A stretch of 64,000 nucleotides of DNA from Thiohalomonas denitrificans (GTDB lineage Bacteria; Pseudomonadota; Gammaproteobacteria; Thiohalomonadales; Thiohalomonadaceae). The translations under genes and the position numbers were made by a program. The stretch spans positions 24,880 to 88,879 of the forward strand of contig NZ_JAENYR010000004.1 of the NCBI RefSeq assembly GCF_016841685.1. Reading direction: 5' to 3'. Positions 44,889 to 54,986 of the stretch are shown here, in pieces (position 1 is the stretch's first letter; every line of letters starts with the position of its first letter). The notes below the pieces were generated by a model. That model was not told where the DNA came from. It worked only from the letters and a program-made list of their open reading frames with translations, and did not search any database.

Positions 44889-46187
44889 ATGAGCGAGGAG
44901 GGCCTAACGGTGCTCGTCGTCGATGATGACGAGTATGACCGCATCGCCATGCACCGCGCGCTGGCCAGGACCTCGCCGGATGCGGAGGTCCATGATGTCG
45001 GCTCGCTGAAATCGGCCCTGTCGCTCCTGACCAAGCGCTCCTTTGACTGCGCCTTCGTTGATTACAAACTGCCTGATGGTGATGGCCTGAGCCTGCTTCG
45101 GAGTGCACTCGGCCTGGGTATTACCACGCCTATAGTGCTGTTCACTGGCCTTGGCGATGAGGCACTCGCGGTGGACGCCCTGCATGGCGGCGCAGTCGAC
45201 TATCTCCCCAAATCCGAACTTACTACGGAGCGCCTGCGGCAATCCCTTGACCGGATTGCCGTGAGCCGTACTCGGCCGCATAAGGCCCGTGTGGCCCGAC
45301 TGGATAGCTCGCTCGGCCACCTGTTCCGTGCGATCGATAACGCTGCGGAAAGCATGATGATCACCGATTCCGAGGGGCGCATCGAATACGTGAATCCGGC
45401 CTTTACGGTACTGACCGGTTACGCGAAAGAGGAGGTTCTCGGGCAGACACCGCGATTGCTGCAGAGCGGAAGTACTCCGGCGGCACTCTACGCCAGATTG
45501 TGGCAGACCGTCATGGCGGGAGGGGTATGGCGGGGCGAGCTGACCAATCGCCGCAAGGATGGAACCAGCCTGGAGAGCGCCTTGACGGTTTCTCCGATCT
45601 TTGACGAACACCGGCGTCTTGAAGGCTTCGTGGCCACTCACCGGGATATCACCAGGGAAAAAATCCTTGCTGCCTGGATGGAGCGGCTGGCCAATACCGA
45701 TGGGCTGACAGGCCTGCTCAATCGCCGACACCTGGCGGCTCGCATGGAGCAGGAGCTCGCCCGGGCACGTCGCTATTCCCGGCCCCTCTGTCTGATGCTC
45801 GTGGATCTGGACCATTTCAAGCGGATCAATGATCGCTTCGGACATCTGGCGGGGGATGAGGTCCTGGCCGGAAGCGCGCAAGCCATTCAAGAGGTTTCCC
45901 GGGCTTCGGATCTGGTAGGCCGCTACGGCGGGGAGGAGTTCGCAGTGGTGCTGCCCGAGACGGCTATCGAAAAAGCCGAGCCGATGGCTGAGCGGCTGCG
46001 TCGGCGATTGGCCGCCAAATGCTACAATCTGTACTCGGATGCGGCTGTCGCGGTATCGGTGACCTGTAGCGTCGGTGTGGCCCAACTCGGTGCCGAGGGT
46101 GGCGCCGAGTCGCTGATTGCCGCCGCCGATGCGGCGCTGTATTCCGCCAAAACAGCCGGGCGCGACCGGGTGGAAGTGGCCGGCTAG
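44889..46187 (+). CDS. Diguanylate cyclase: receiver-PAS-GGDEF
   Basis: 432 residues from ATG 44889. Receiver (VLVVDDDEYDR; FVDYKLPDGDGLSLL with phospho-acceptor Asp; YLPKSE), PAS (AAESMMITDSEGRIEYVNPAF) and GGDEF domain (ANTDGLTGLLNRRHL; GRYGGEEFAVVLPE). The active site is GGEEF and an inhibitory I-site RASD lies five residues before it, so product inhibition is expected, unlike the GGDEF-EAL protein at 24698. The receiver resembles the LuxR-type regulator's (VDYKLPDG, DYLPKS), suggesting a common input. A longer start at 44817 lacks a ribosome-binding site. Confidence 0.93.
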   Translation: MSEEGLTVLVVDDDEYDRIAMHRALARTSPDAEVHDVGSLKSALSLLTKRSFDCAFVDYKLPDGDGLSLLRSALGLGITTPIVLFTGLGDEALAVDALHGGAVDYLPKSELTTERLRQSLDRIAVSRTRPHKARVARLDSSLGHLFRAIDNAAESMMITDSEGRIEYVNPAFTVLTGYAKEEVLGQTPRLLQSGSTPAALYARLWQTVMAGGVWRGELTNRRKDGTSLESALTVSPIFDEHRRLEGFVATHRDITREKILAAWMERLANTDGLTGLLNRRHLAARMEQELARARRYSRPLCLMLVDLDHFKRINDRFGHLAGDEVLAGSAQAIQEVSRASDLVGRYGGEEFAVVLPETAIEKAEPMAERLRRRLAAKCYNLYSDAAVAVSVTCSVGVAQLGAEGGAESLIAAADAALYSAKTAGRDRVEVAG

Positions 46188-46192
46188 TAAAT

Positions 46193-48595
46193 CTATTGGT
46201 TATCGACGGCCGGGTTCCGCACGGTTTCCGCCCTCTTTCGGTAAGAGAGTCCATAGAACATCTCCAGATATCGACGGGTCTCATCGCGGTCGAGGTTGGT
46301 CACGTATTTCCAGAACCCGTAGATGCAGGATAGTGAAAGCAGCCGGTTGGCGTAGAGCTCCCAGGTATAGTGCTCGTGGATCCGCCTCAAGCCGGCTACA
46401 GAGACTTGCTCCCAGTAATCCGGGTCCGTTTTGCAGCGGCGGAAGAAGTCGGCGATCTCTTCGGCGGCCCGATCGCCGTGGTTGGGATCGATGTGGAAAC
46501 CGGAGAGCCCGTGCTGGATGATCTCCAGCGGGCCACCATAGAGGGTGGCAAAGGTAGGAAGGCCCGAGCTCATCGCCTCCACTACGGTCAGGCCGAAGGC
46601 TTCAAACAGTGCCGGCTGCACGAACACACCGCGCCGTTCCGCGATGTACCGATAGAGTTCACCCGCCAGGTGTTTGTCCAGGTGAACGCCGAGCCAGCGC
46701 ACCTGATGGTCGAGGCCGTAGTCGTCCATCAGCCCGTGCATACACTCGATCTGATCCCGCTCCTCGCGATCGCCGGATTCTTCGACATTGACATGGCCGG
46801 CAATAACCAGCAGGTTGGCCTGTTCGCGTAAGTTCGGGCTGCGGCTGTACCACTCGACCAGGCCGCTGATGTTCTTGATCTGGTCGAGACGTGCCATGGT
46901 AAAGATAACGGGTTTATCGGCGTCTTCGAGTCGACCCCGGGAGTTGGGCCAGTCGCCACCGAACACCAGCTTTTCGATCTCCTCGTGCAGGCCGGGCAGT
47001 CGGCGTCGAGTCTCGGTGTAGGGGAAATAGACATCGGGATCCGCCCCCGGTGAGACGATATTGAACTTGGGGTCGAAGACATCGATCCCGTTCAACACTC
47101 GATAGAGCCCGGGCATGGTGAAGGCACCATAGGATTCGTACTGGCCGACGCTCTCCGTGGTGCCCGCGATCTCCTGATAGGTGCTGGTGACGATGAAATC
47201 CGCCGCATTCATGGCGATAAGATCGGCGGTGAACTGACAGGAAAAGTGGTATTCGGGCTCGTTTTCCTGCCAGTAAAGGTCGGCGTAGAGGTATTTCGTC
47301 TTCTCCAGGGCGTGGGCGATGTTGCACTGGGTTACGTGCAGGCGTTGTGAAAGCAGCGTCGCCACCAGATTGCCATCGGAATAGTTGCCGATGATAAGGT
47401 CCGGACGGGCCCCCAGCTCCGCCAGGATCTCCCGCTCCACATCAAAGGAGAAGCGTTCCAGATAGGGCCAGACCTCGAAACGGGAGACCCATTGGGGGAG
47501 AATCTCGCCGTTCCCGGTCCTAAAGGGAACGCGCAGGATGCGGGCATTTTGGGTGCCGACAATGGGTTCCAGGCGTTCGTCGCAGTTGGTTTTGCCGGCT
47601 TCGGGAATCAGGCGACTCACCACCAGGATTTGCGGCTCGATCTCCAGGCCCTGTTCATCGATCCTGCGGCGGATCTCCTTCTCGAGGGCACGCACCTGGT
47701 CGAGAATATACACCACCTGGCCGCCGGTATCGGGAAGGCCCAGTACATTCGACTGGCCGAAGAAACCGTGGGGGGACAGTATCACCAGATTGAAGATCAT
47801 GGGCATCTCGCCAAGGAGGCGTGCCAGGGGTTCGGGCGCGGGCGCCTCGAGGATATCCGTCAGCAGTGACAACTGGTCTCGCATTCGGGCCGCGGTGCGT
47901 CCCCAGCCGGGCTCGAAACCCAGCTGCTGAAGCGCATAACCGACACTTTCCCATTCGTCATCGGGAGGCTGGTCCGACAGATACTCCTCCGCCTGGTGCA
48001 GGGCATGGCGAAGTGCCGCTACGTCGGCGATCCGGTTGTTCAGCATCAATTGCCGACCCTGGCACTGGTGCATGCGGAGAAATTCGAGTAGCCGTTTGTC
48101 CCCTTTTCCGATCTCCTGAAACAGCTGCGACGAGAGCCGCCGATTGAGAAATTCCACTCCGCGTCCGATGGAGCGGGGCTCTTTCAGCCTGGGGAATTCG
48201 CGGTTGAACGGACCCAGGTCGATCTCGAGCATCCATTCCTCATTTCGGCCACCATTATGTACCCGCTCCTTGAAGTACAGAAATTCGGATGTGGTCGCCT
48301 CTTCATGGTCAAGCGTATCGATATGGAAGCGAAGGTAAGTCCATCGGGCGATTCGCGACCGTACGGCGAGATACACCCACGGGGCCTCGATAACCGCCTC
48401 TTGGCTGGACCGGATGACTCGAGCTACCGAGGAGTCGCAAAGGTGTTGATGCTCAGGCTTTTTGCAGAAACGGGAGAATTCGTCCCAAAGCTCCGAACGC
48501 AGCAGAAACGGCTTACCCAGCCCAACGTAGTGGCGCAGAAGCGAATAGATGGCATTGCGGTGCTCGCCGAGAGACTCTCCGAGGCTGGGGATCAC
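46193..48595 (-). CDS. Sucrose synthase
   Basis: 800 residues, the length and layout of sucrose synthase: an N-terminal regulatory region (about 1-240) and a GT-B catalytic core starting at [30 protein letters not shown], with ARLDQIKN and the [16 protein letters not shown]-x7-E motif. It interconverts sucrose plus NDP with NDP-glucose plus fructose. It is the last gene of a minus-strand operon, its start overlapping the sps stop by 4 bases. The pairing lets the cell make and recover sucrose as compatible solute or carbon store. Confidence 0.93.
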   Translation of the reverse strand: MIPSLGESLGEHRNAIYSLLRHYVGLGKPFLLRSELWDEFSRFCKKPEHQHLCDSSVARVIRSSQEAVIEAPWVYLAVRSRIARWTYLRFHIDTLDHEEATTSEFLYFKERVHNGGRNEEWMLEIDLGPFNREFPRLKEPRSIGRGVEFLNRRLSSQLFQEIGKGDKRLLEFLRMHQCQGRQLMLNNRIADVAALRHALHQAEEYLSDQPPDDEWESVGYALQQLGFEPGWGRTAARMRDQLSLLTDILEAPAPEPLARLLGEMPMIFNLVILSPHGFFGQSNVLGLPDTGGQVVYILDQVRALEKEIRRRIDEQGLEIEPQILVVSRLIPEAGKTNCDERLEPIVGTQNARILRVPFRTGNGEILPQWVSRFEVWPYLERFSFDVEREILAELGARPDLIIGNYSDGNLVATLLSQRLHVTQCNIAHALEKTKYLYADLYWQENEPEYHFSCQFTADLIAMNAADFIVTSTYQEIAGTTESVGQYESYGAFTMPGLYRVLNGIDVFDPKFNIVSPGADPDVYFPYTETRRRLPGLHEEIEKLVFGGDWPNSRGRLEDADKPVIFTMARLDQIKNISGLVEWYSRSPNLREQANLLVIAGHVNVEESGDREERDQIECMHGLMDDYGLDHQVRWLGVHLDKHLAGELYRYIAERRGVFVQPALFEAFGLTVVEAMSSGLPTFATLYGGPLEIIQHGLSGFHIDPNHGDRAAEEIADFFRRCKTDPDYWEQVSVAGLRRIHEHYTWELYANRLLSLSCIYGFWKYVTNLDRDETRRYLEMFYGLSYRKRAETVRNPAVDNQ

Positions 48596-50751
48596 GAGTT
48601 CTCCTCCAACACGACCGGCTCATTCCCTGTTTCGAGGAAGGCATAATGACGCAGACCTTCCAGTACTCCGAACGCATAGTGGGCTTCGGCGAAATAGATC
48701 CCCGGCTCGCCCCGCAGTCGTTCGAGTTCACGGCTGTAATTGCCGACGACCACCCCGAGGATATCGCCCCGCAACATTTCGATGTCGTTGCCGGAATCGC
48801 CGGCCACCACCATCCGCTCCGGAGGAATGCCCCATTTCGCGGCAATATATCTCAACGCCTGGCCCTTGGAAGCACGGATCGGCAGCAAATCGAGAAACGA
48901 TCCATGGGAGTAGATGACATTGGCGTGCAGATCGAGGTTGCGTAGATAGCGGATAATCTTGCGGACCGGCGGAGCCGTGTCGGGATCGATGAAATAACTG
49001 ATTTTGTGGTCACGCTGATTATCCGCCGCCTGGAGGCGAATGCCGGGAATGTTTTCCATGGCCTGCCGCAGGCGCTCCGAATCCCACCGATACTCGATGT
49101 GCTTCCGCCAGCCGCGGTCCTCCACCATGCGGTTGCCGTAGTAAATCTCACTGCCTACGGAGGTGACGATAAGGTCGGGCCGCTGTACGCCCCATTCGTC
49201 GAGGACCGCCAGGGTACTCTCCAGGTGTCGGCCGCTAACGACTCCGAACCCCACCCGGTCGCCGGCTTTTTCCAGTGCCTCGAGCAGGGCCCTGAGGCCC
49301 GCGCGGTCGCCCAGCAGGGTCTGGTCGGCGTCACAGACCACCAGCCGCTCGATGGTTGGCAGGCGGCTGGTGTGGGGTCGTACCGGACGAGCCTTGTGGT
49401 GCTTGCCGAGTATCGCTCGCACCTCTTTGAGATACTGATCCACATGGCTGCGCCAGGAATAGAATCTATGTGCCCCCCTGGTGCCGTGGCTCGACCAGTC
49501 TTTCCACTGTTTGCGGTCGCTGATGGCTTCCAGCAGCGCTTCCCCCAAACGGTCGGCATCGAGCGGATCGACCAGAAGTCCGTTGTTACAGTGAGCGACG
49601 ATATCGCGCGGACCGCCATCCTCGGTGGCTACGATGGGAAGTCCGGTGGCCGCCGCCTCGATGAGTGTCAGGCCGAAGGGTTCGGTGAGCGCCGGATTGA
49701 CGAAGACGCCGTGGCTCTCTGCCGCCAATCGGTAGAAGTCCGGGACATCATTGGCGTGGTGATGTTTGGGATAGGCGACGTGGCCGTAAAGGTCGTAACG
49801 GTCGATGAGCAACAGAAGCTCGGTGAGCACCTTGCGGGGACCACGGTCCATCGAACCGATATCGTCGCGGTTGCCGGCAACAATCAACAGATTGGCTGAA
49901 TCCCGCAGGCGTTCGTTCTCTCCATACGCCCGCACCAATGTCTGAAGGTTTTTGCGTTCATCGGCGCGGGAGAGAGCGAGAATGACGGGTTTGTCCGGGT
50001 TGGTCAGAAAACGTCCGATCATGCCCTTGACTCGCGAGTTGTCGCCCAGTGGTTCCTTCGGTGGATGGAAGCGATTCAACTCCGTGCCCGGGGGAATCAC
50101 CCGCATGCGACGAGGGTGGTAGTTTTCGTACAGGCTGTACTGCTCCTCGACTTCCTGACGGGTGCTGGCGATCACCCCGCTGGCCATATCCATGGCCATC
50201 TCTTCCGCATCGATGCGCTCGCTGATGTTGTAGTGTTTCTCGATCTGTTGTGGCTTGACGTTGCGGTCCAGCAGCCGCCGCCGCTTCTCGCGGCCGAGCG
50301 AGTGGCCGGTATGGATCAGCGGTACACCCAGGAGTCCCGCCAGCCGGGCGCCGACGTAACCGGCATCCGCATAATGGGAATGGATGATATCGGGGACACG
50401 GCCCATATGGCGGACATGCTGTAACGCCTGATCGGCCATGGAATCGAGATAGGGCCAGAGCACCTCTTTGCGCAAATAGCGGCGCGGGCCACAGGCGAGA
50501 CGCACGATGTTGGCATTGGGGGCTATCGGTTCGAGGGGAATGGCGTAGTCGGCGGAAACCTTTGGATCGATGACCCGGCGTGTCAGCAGGTCCACATGCG
50601 CTACATCGGGATGTTTGGCCAAGGCCCGGGCCAGCTCCACCACATACGTGGTCTGACCTCCGGTATCCGCATCCCGGCCCAACTCCAGATCGTGGCCGCG
50701 AATCAGGCCGTGAACACTGACCAGTATGATGTACAGACCTTCGTTATTCAT
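48592..50751 (-). CDS. Sucrose-phosphate synthase fused to sucrose-phosphatase-like HAD domain
   Basis: 719 residues. The N-terminal GT4 glycosyltransferase (about 1-460) has [50 protein letters not shown] and [24 protein letters not shown]. The C-terminal HAD-IIB domain (about 470-710) begins [13 protein letters not shown] and contains [13 protein letters not shown]. The fusion makes sucrose-6-phosphate from UDP-glucose and fructose-6-phosphate and may dephosphorylate it; in some bifunctional-looking proteins the phosphatase part is inactive. Here D-x-D and GDSGND are retained, favouring activity. Confidence 0.93.
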   Translation of the reverse strand: MNNEGLYIILVSVHGLIRGHDLELGRDADTGGQTTYVVELARALAKHPDVAHVDLLTRRVIDPKVSADYAIPLEPIAPNANIVRLACGPRRYLRKEVLWPYLDSMADQALQHVRHMGRVPDIIHSHYADAGYVGARLAGLLGVPLIHTGHSLGREKRRRLLDRNVKPQQIEKHYNISERIDAEEMAMDMASGVIASTRQEVEEQYSLYENYHPRRMRVIPPGTELNRFHPPKEPLGDNSRVKGMIGRFLTNPDKPVILALSRADERKNLQTLVRAYGENERLRDSANLLIVAGNRDDIGSMDRGPRKVLTELLLLIDRYDLYGHVAYPKHHHANDVPDFYRLAAESHGVFVNPALTEPFGLTLIEAAATGLPIVATEDGGPRDIVAHCNNGLLVDPLDADRLGEALLEAISDRKQWKDWSSHGTRGAHRFYSWRSHVDQYLKEVRAILGKHHKARPVRPHTSRLPTIERLVVCDADQTLLGDRAGLRALLEALEKAGDRVGFGVVSGRHLESTLAVLDEWGVQRPDLIVTSVGSEIYYGNRMVEDRGWRKHIEYRWDSERLRQAMENIPGIRLQAADNQRDHKISYFIDPDTAPPVRKIIRYLRNLDLHANVIYSHGSFLDLLPIRASKGQALRYIAAKWGIPPERMVVAGDSGNDIEMLRGDILGVVVGNYSRELERLRGEPGIYFAEAHYAFGVLEGLRHYAFLETGNEPVVLEENS

Positions 50752-51664
50752 CGATCCAGGAATTCATTCGGGTTTGGTAGAAATCCTCGTCGGCGATGGT
50801 CGCACCGCGGACGCGGCAGACTTCCGCGGCGAAACCCAGGGCACGATGGAGTATTTGCGGGAGTGACCAGTCGTATATCAGTCCGAGAATGCATACTGCG
50901 CTGAAGGCATCTCCCGCCCCGACGGTATCGGCCAGGTCGGTGACCGGTGGCGGATGGTCCCGCCATACCCCTTTGCGGTCGAGAATGAATGCACCTTCCT
51001 CTCCCAGGGTGACAATCAACGTCTCGATGCCAAACTCCAGGCGTAAAGCATCGGCGCCCTCCTGCAGCTCATGGTCTTCGAGCACCGGGCCTGTGGCCAG
51101 TTGCACCACTTCGTCGCCGTTGAGCTTGACCCAGCGGCACCCGGTCAGATGCCTGGCCAGTGTCTGCCTGTCCCACCAGGGTGCTCGCAGATTGACGTCT
51201 ACGAACAGCGGCGCGGCCATATGTTCGCGCAGCAGGTCGAGGGTGGCGGCGGAGATGGTGTGGCGCGCGGCCAGGCTGCCGTGATAGAGCAGGGCGGGAC
51301 GCTCGGGAATGGCTGATAACGCCTCGGCATCGTCGATGAAATCGTAGGCCCGGTCGGGCAGGATGGAGAAGGTAGGTTGACCGGCCTCGAGAGTGATGCG
51401 GACCTCGCCAGTGGGGTGTCGTGAGTCGATCTGCAGGCCGCCAGTACTCATGCCCCACCGGGCCATGGCCCGACGCACCTGTCGGCCCCGTTCGTCATCG
51501 CCGATACGGCTGATGAAGACGGGTTCCAGGCCAAAGCCCTGCAGGTGCCAGGCTACATTGAACGGGGCACCGCCGAGAAGGCTGGTGCCCTGCTTCTCGA
51601 AACAGTCGAAAAGCACTTCACCGAAGATGACCGGCCGTCCCCGCGGCAATCGCTCTTCGCGCAA
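50744..51664 (-). CDS. PfkB-family sugar kinase, probable fructokinase
   Basis: 306 residues. PfkB features are LLGGAPFNVAWHLQGFG near the N-terminus, the ATP-site VTLGEEGAF and the catalytic DTVGAGDAFSAVCILG. I start at TTG 51664 (then REERLPRGRPVIFGEVLFD), preceded by a GGGGGAGAG run; the frame extends to 51754 inside kamA without family similarity. It overlaps sps by 8 bases. Fructokinase activity would recycle fructose released by sucrose synthase; related PfkB kinases sit in sucrose operons of halotolerant methanotrophs and nitrifiers. Confidence 0.88.
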   Translation of the reverse strand: MREERLPRGRPVIFGEVLFDCFEKQGTSLLGGAPFNVAWHLQGFGLEPVFISRIGDDERGRQVRRAMARWGMSTGGLQIDSRHPTGEVRITLEAGQPTFSILPDRAYDFIDDAEALSAIPERPALLYHGSLAARHTISAATLDLLREHMAAPLFVDVNLRAPWWDRQTLARHLTGCRWVKLNGDEVVQLATGPVLEDHELQEGADALRLEFGIETLIVTLGEEGAFILDRKGVWRDHPPPVTDLADTVGAGDAFSAVCILGLIYDWSLPQILHRALGFAAEVCRVRGATIADEDFYQTRMNSWIDE

Positions 51665-51680
51665 GATCTCTCCCCCTGCA

Positions 51681-53069
51681 TCAGTCGAATTCGAACATGG
51701 CTTCCCGGCACATCGTGTCATACTCGTCCTGGAAGAAGAACTTCTCTTCGCCAAAGGCGGGCTTCAGTTGGTGCAGCCATGTGGCATCGGGATTGAACCT
51801 GGCGAAGAAGGGGCGCTGAACCCAATCGGGATTCCGCCCCTGAATAAAGCGCAGGACAAACACCTTTTCTCCTGCCACTTCGGCGACGCCTTGCACCTCG
51901 ATTTTGCCCGGGCCGGCACTCATGCTCGGTCCACGGGCGGTGCGGGCCAGGCCTGAGACCTGCTTCATGGCGTCGCGATAGATTTCCCAGGCACGAACCA
52001 GGGGCAATTCAAAATAGCGCTTCGACCCCGTATCGCGCTCGATAAACATGTAATAAGGATAGACCCCCAAGCGGGTCTGTGTCCGCCACATGCGTGCCCA
52101 GACATCGGCGTCATCGTTGATGTGGCGAATCAGCGGCGATTGACTGCGGATGACGGCTCCGGTAGCGCGTATGCGGCGAATAGCCTCATGGCAAAGCTCC
52201 GTCTCCATTTCACGCCAATGATTGAAATGAGCCATGAACGCTACCTGTTTTCCGGCGCCTACCGCCCTTTCGATCAGCCCAAGGAGCTCTTCGGCATCGC
52301 CGTCGGTGACAAAACGCTGCGGCCAAAAGGAGAGTGCCTTGGTGCCAATGCGAATATTGGTGACGTGATCGAACGCCGGTTCCAGCAGAGGTTCCAGATA
52401 AGCCTTGAAGTGCCGGGTCTTCATCACCATCGGGTCGCCTCCGGTGATGAGTAGATCGGTGACTTCGGTATGCTTGCGCAGATAGTGGTGCAGCTGACTC
52501 GCCTCGTTGGTGGCGAAACGCAACTCCTTGTCACCGACAAACTGTGCCCAGCGAAAGCAGAAGGTGCAATACGAGTGGCAGGTCTGGCCCTGGCTGGGGA
52601 AGAAAAGTACCGTTTCTCGGTATTTGTGCTGTATGCCTTCGATCCGCTCTTTGTCGACCTTGGGGACGTTCAGCTCCCGTTGCCCGGCCGGATGGGGGTT
52701 GAGGTCATCGCGGATGGCACTGGCAGTCTCCCGGATAACGGTGCGGTCGGCGCCTTCGCGGAACAGTGCAGCCATACGCCCGAACTGTTCGGGCGTCAGC
52801 ATCCCCGGCTGCGGGAACGTCAGCTGAAAGAGAGGGTCCTGCGGGATATTGCTCCAGTCGATGAGTTCATCGATGACATACTGGTTGACCCGAAACGGAA
52901 GAACACTGGCCACCACACGCATCGCGAATCGCTGTTCTTCCGGCAGCTTCTGGACTTGCGGAATCTGATCGATGTGCCGCTCGGTATAGACCTTGAAGCG
53001 CTTGGTCGAACCGAAAAGTCCTTCCGGCGTCACTGACGGTTGTTTGATCTGTGCTGCTATCTTGGTCAT
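51681..53069 (-). CDS. KamA-family radical SAM enzyme, lysine 2,3-aminomutase-like
   Basis: 462 residues from ATG 53069 (MTKIAAQIKQPS). The radical SAM cluster motif is CHSYCTFCFRW (C-x3-C-x2-C); LLITGGDPMVM and the IRSQSPLIRHIND segment are conserved, and MSAGPGKIEV matches the PLP-lysine region of aminomutases. It lies 16 bp upstream of the sugar kinase, in one operon with sucrose synthesis. Canonical enzymes make beta-lysine, precursor of the osmolyte N-acetyl-beta-lysine, but the acetyltransferase AblB is not here and the protein is longer than EpmB. The substrate is unproven. Confidence 0.83.
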   Translation of the reverse strand: MTKIAAQIKQPSVTPEGLFGSTKRFKVYTERHIDQIPQVQKLPEEQRFAMRVVASVLPFRVNQYVIDELIDWSNIPQDPLFQLTFPQPGMLTPEQFGRMAALFREGADRTVIRETASAIRDDLNPHPAGQRELNVPKVDKERIEGIQHKYRETVLFFPSQGQTCHSYCTFCFRWAQFVGDKELRFATNEASQLHHYLRKHTEVTDLLITGGDPMVMKTRHFKAYLEPLLEPAFDHVTNIRIGTKALSFWPQRFVTDGDAEELLGLIERAVGAGKQVAFMAHFNHWREMETELCHEAIRRIRATGAVIRSQSPLIRHINDDADVWARMWRTQTRLGVYPYYMFIERDTGSKRYFELPLVRAWEIYRDAMKQVSGLARTARGPSMSAGPGKIEVQGVAEVAGEKVFVLRFIQGRNPDWVQRPFFARFNPDATWLHQLKPAFGEEKFFFQDEYDTMCREAMFEFD

Positions 53070-53162
53070 AAAGCGAGAAAAATCCGGGCTCGAAAGATTG
53101 ACTGACAGTGCCTGTGGGAGGCACAGAATCACGGGAAGAGATTATTTGAAAAACGCAGAATG

Positions 53163-53246
53163 TCCCGCTATTGGCGGGAGAAATTCTTTATAACAAAAAA
53201 GGGTAGGCAGAAGCAAAAAAAATTCCCGCTCGAAAATTACGGGAAT
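53163..53246. repeat. Two CCCG dyads in the AT-rich kamA leader
   Basis: TCCCGC-TATTG-GCGGGA (53163-53179) and ATTCCCG-N11-CGGGAAT (53222-53246) share the CCCG/CGGG core and lie 95-180 bp upstream of kamA in unusually A/T-rich DNA with several A-runs. They are candidate operators for the kamA-sucrose operon. The remainder of the 318-bp gap between kamA and tRNA-Ala shows no gene. Confidence 0.45.
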
Positions 53247-53387
53247 AGGGGGTTTGGGCGCGCTTGCGGCCCGTGCGAAGAAAACCGGGTGGCAGGTTCT
53301 GAAAATACGGTTTGAGAAGGATTATCTCGGTTAGCTCGTGCCTGTGGCATCGTTTCTTCCGCAAATGCTAGAATGTGGGGCTATTGC

Positions 53388-53463
53388 GGGGCCGTAGCTC
53401 AGTTGGGAGAGCGCAGCAATCGCACTGCTGAGGTCAGGGGTTCGACTCCCCTCGGCTCCACCA
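53388..53463 (+). tRNA. tRNA-Ala(CGC)
   Basis: 76 nt with CCA. Acceptor GGGGCCG/CGGCTCC, D-arm GCTCAGTTGGGAGAGC, anticodon arm CAGCAATCGCACTGCTG (anticodon CGC) and T-arm AGGGGTTCGACTCCCCT. Confidence 0.96.
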
Positions 53464-53484
53464 GATGACCAGTACCATCCCTTC

Positions 53485-53561
53485 GTCCCGGTAGCTCAGT
53501 AGGATAGAGCATTCGCCTCCTAAGCGAAGGGTCGCAGGTTCGAATCCTGCTCGGGACGCCA
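53485..53561 (+). tRNA. tRNA-Arg(CCU)
   Basis: 77 nt with CCA, 21 bp after tRNA-Ala. Acceptor GTCCCGG/TCGGGAC, anticodon arm TTCGCCTCCTAAGCGAA (anticodon CCT), T-arm GCAGGTTCGAATCCTGC. The following 290 bp up to the DUF1249 gene contain no recognisable element. tRNA-Arg(CCU) is a frequent integration target, but no tRNA-tail copy was seen in this window. Confidence 0.96.
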
Positions 53562-53854
53562 TTTTTCTTTTGCTTGCTCTGCTGCTCCACCTGCCCCGCA
53601 GGGCGCTTCACTTTGCGACGACGAATTGAACCTCGAGGAGCCTGCCGTGGTCCTCAAGGTAAGCAAATCTCGTGTCAATCACACCCTTCAGGCAAACGTA
53701 GGCCGCCTCCCGGATGTGACGGACCCGTTGCGCCTGACCGGGTTCGCAGTTTCGGCCTGTCTGGAGCCGGTTTCAGCCATGAGCAGTGCCGGGCGTGTGT
53801 TAGACTGAACACAAGTCAAAGCACGGGCGAATGATTACGCTTCGGGTGCCGTTA

Positions 53855-54304
53855 ATGAGCCATACGATTGTCGGCGTACCTCCTCGTAATCCGATGTGGA
53901 TCTATGAGGAGAACTACAGATTGCTTCTGCATCTCCTACCGGAACAGACGAAGGAGGGGGATACTTTTGCGCTGGCCTCGGATAGCACCCAGGGCGAGCT
54001 GAACGTGCACGTGCTAGAGGTGACCCGCTACACCGCCACACTGCTGCTCGCCAAACCTTTTTGCGTGGATCATGATTGGCTTTCCGACCTCTTAATGAAG
54101 GTGCGCGTTTACGATGATGCGGGCGTCATGGAGGTGATGGGCTACCAGGGCTGCGATCGCATCCCCGCTCGTTATCAGGTCGCCGACGCGGGTCGCTTTC
54201 ATCGTGACGAAAAGCGCCAGGTCAATTATCTGCTGCACGATCTGCTACGCCACTGCCTGCGCCATGGCTACCGGCTTAGCAGTCCCGGCATCACGAACGC
54301 CTGA
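53855..54304 (+). CDS. DUF1249 (YqiB-like) protein
   Basis: 149 residues from ATG 53855 (24 bases upstream, ATG 53831 is an alternative). Family landmarks are NYRLLLHLLPEQ, VLEVTRYTATLLL, MKVRVYDDAGVMEV and RFHRDEKRQVNYLLHDLLRHCLRHG, matching the DUF1249/YqiB pattern. In enterobacteria yqiB lies with nudF and cpdA; none of these adjoins here. Soluble, function unknown. No convincing ribosome-binding site was found for either start. Confidence 0.8.
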   Translation: MSHTIVGVPPRNPMWIYEENYRLLLHLLPEQTKEGDTFALASDSTQGELNVHVLEVTRYTATLLLAKPFCVDHDWLSDLLMKVRVYDDAGVMEVMGYQGCDRIPARYQVADAGRFHRDEKRQVNYLLHDLLRHCLRHGYRLSSPGITNA

Positions 54305-54392
54305 AAGTTGCCCGAACGCGGTATCACCTGCCGTTTAATGCACCAACGAAGAGACACACCTTTTCAAGGCAGCATAATCCGAACGTCTTTTC

Positions 54393-54701
54393 CTACGCCT
54401 TCCGCTCGCTGGGATCGGTCTGCATTTTCAGATAGTCGTACAGATCGCTCAGGAAAAATTGCCGGTTTTCGTCATGCTGGAAGTGGGACAGCGTGTGAAG
54501 CTCGCCCCGGCTATAGCGCCGTGCCACATCCAGAAAGGGGGCCGGCAGGGTCTGATTAAACGGGGAGGGTTCGCCAAGGAGGCGAATGACTTGCAGGAAA
54601 AGCAGTTCGAACCGATTGCCGCCGGTCTCCGTCACCTGACGGAGATCAGTACGATACAGCCGCAACAAAGCGACATAATCTTGTGCCCGGGGCGGTCTCA
54701 T
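54393..54701 (-). CDS. Small hypothetical protein
   Basis: 102 residues from ATG 54701 (MRPPRAQDYVALLRLYR). Mostly helical and rich in Leu/Arg/Phe, with RFELLFLQVIRLLGE and SRGELHTLSHFQHDENRQFFLSDLYDYLK; no signal peptide or known motif. Codon use resembles real genes and the plus-strand alternative in this stretch has a poor amino-acid pattern. It converges with the DUF1249 gene. I do not recognise a family. Confidence 0.55.
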   Translation of the reverse strand: MRPPRAQDYVALLRLYRTDLRQVTETGGNRFELLFLQVIRLLGEPSPFNQTLPAPFLDVARRYSRGELHTLSHFQHDENRQFFLSDLYDYLKMQTDPSERKA

Positions 54702-54870
54702 GGCCGGAATTATCCGATATCTGGTGCTATTTATCCCAAAAACCGGTCGCCCACACAAGCACGACATGTCTCGAGCTGGCGTTTTGGAGCCTCAGGCGAG
54801 CTTTTCTGTGTAGTTAAAGCGAATAAGCCTAAATGGGCATTATTTAAATGTCCATCCCCTGACTGGCTGA

Positions 54871-54986
54871 TTGCGGACCAGGGCCGGTCCGTCCGCCCCG
54901 ATGACAAGGGGTGGCTGGCGGGTCGTGACCTGTCCATGTGCATGGCCGTGGAGCTATGCCGGTCTTATTTGCCCACCGCGCAAATG
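54871..54986. repeat. 116-bp direct repeat, copy 1
   Basis: About 90% identical to 61122-61238. Its right part contains the last seven codons (ICAVGK-stop) of the rhodanese-MBL gene read on the minus strand, while the left part is downstream non-coding sequence with GGCCGTGGAGCTATGCCGG. The two copies bracket a 6.1-kb accessory segment. Confidence 0.8.

Noticed and set aside
53485..53561. tRNA-Arg(CCU) as an integration site for the accessory region
   Set aside because: No duplicate of the tRNA 3' end was found downstream in the window, so integration at this tRNA is not supported here.
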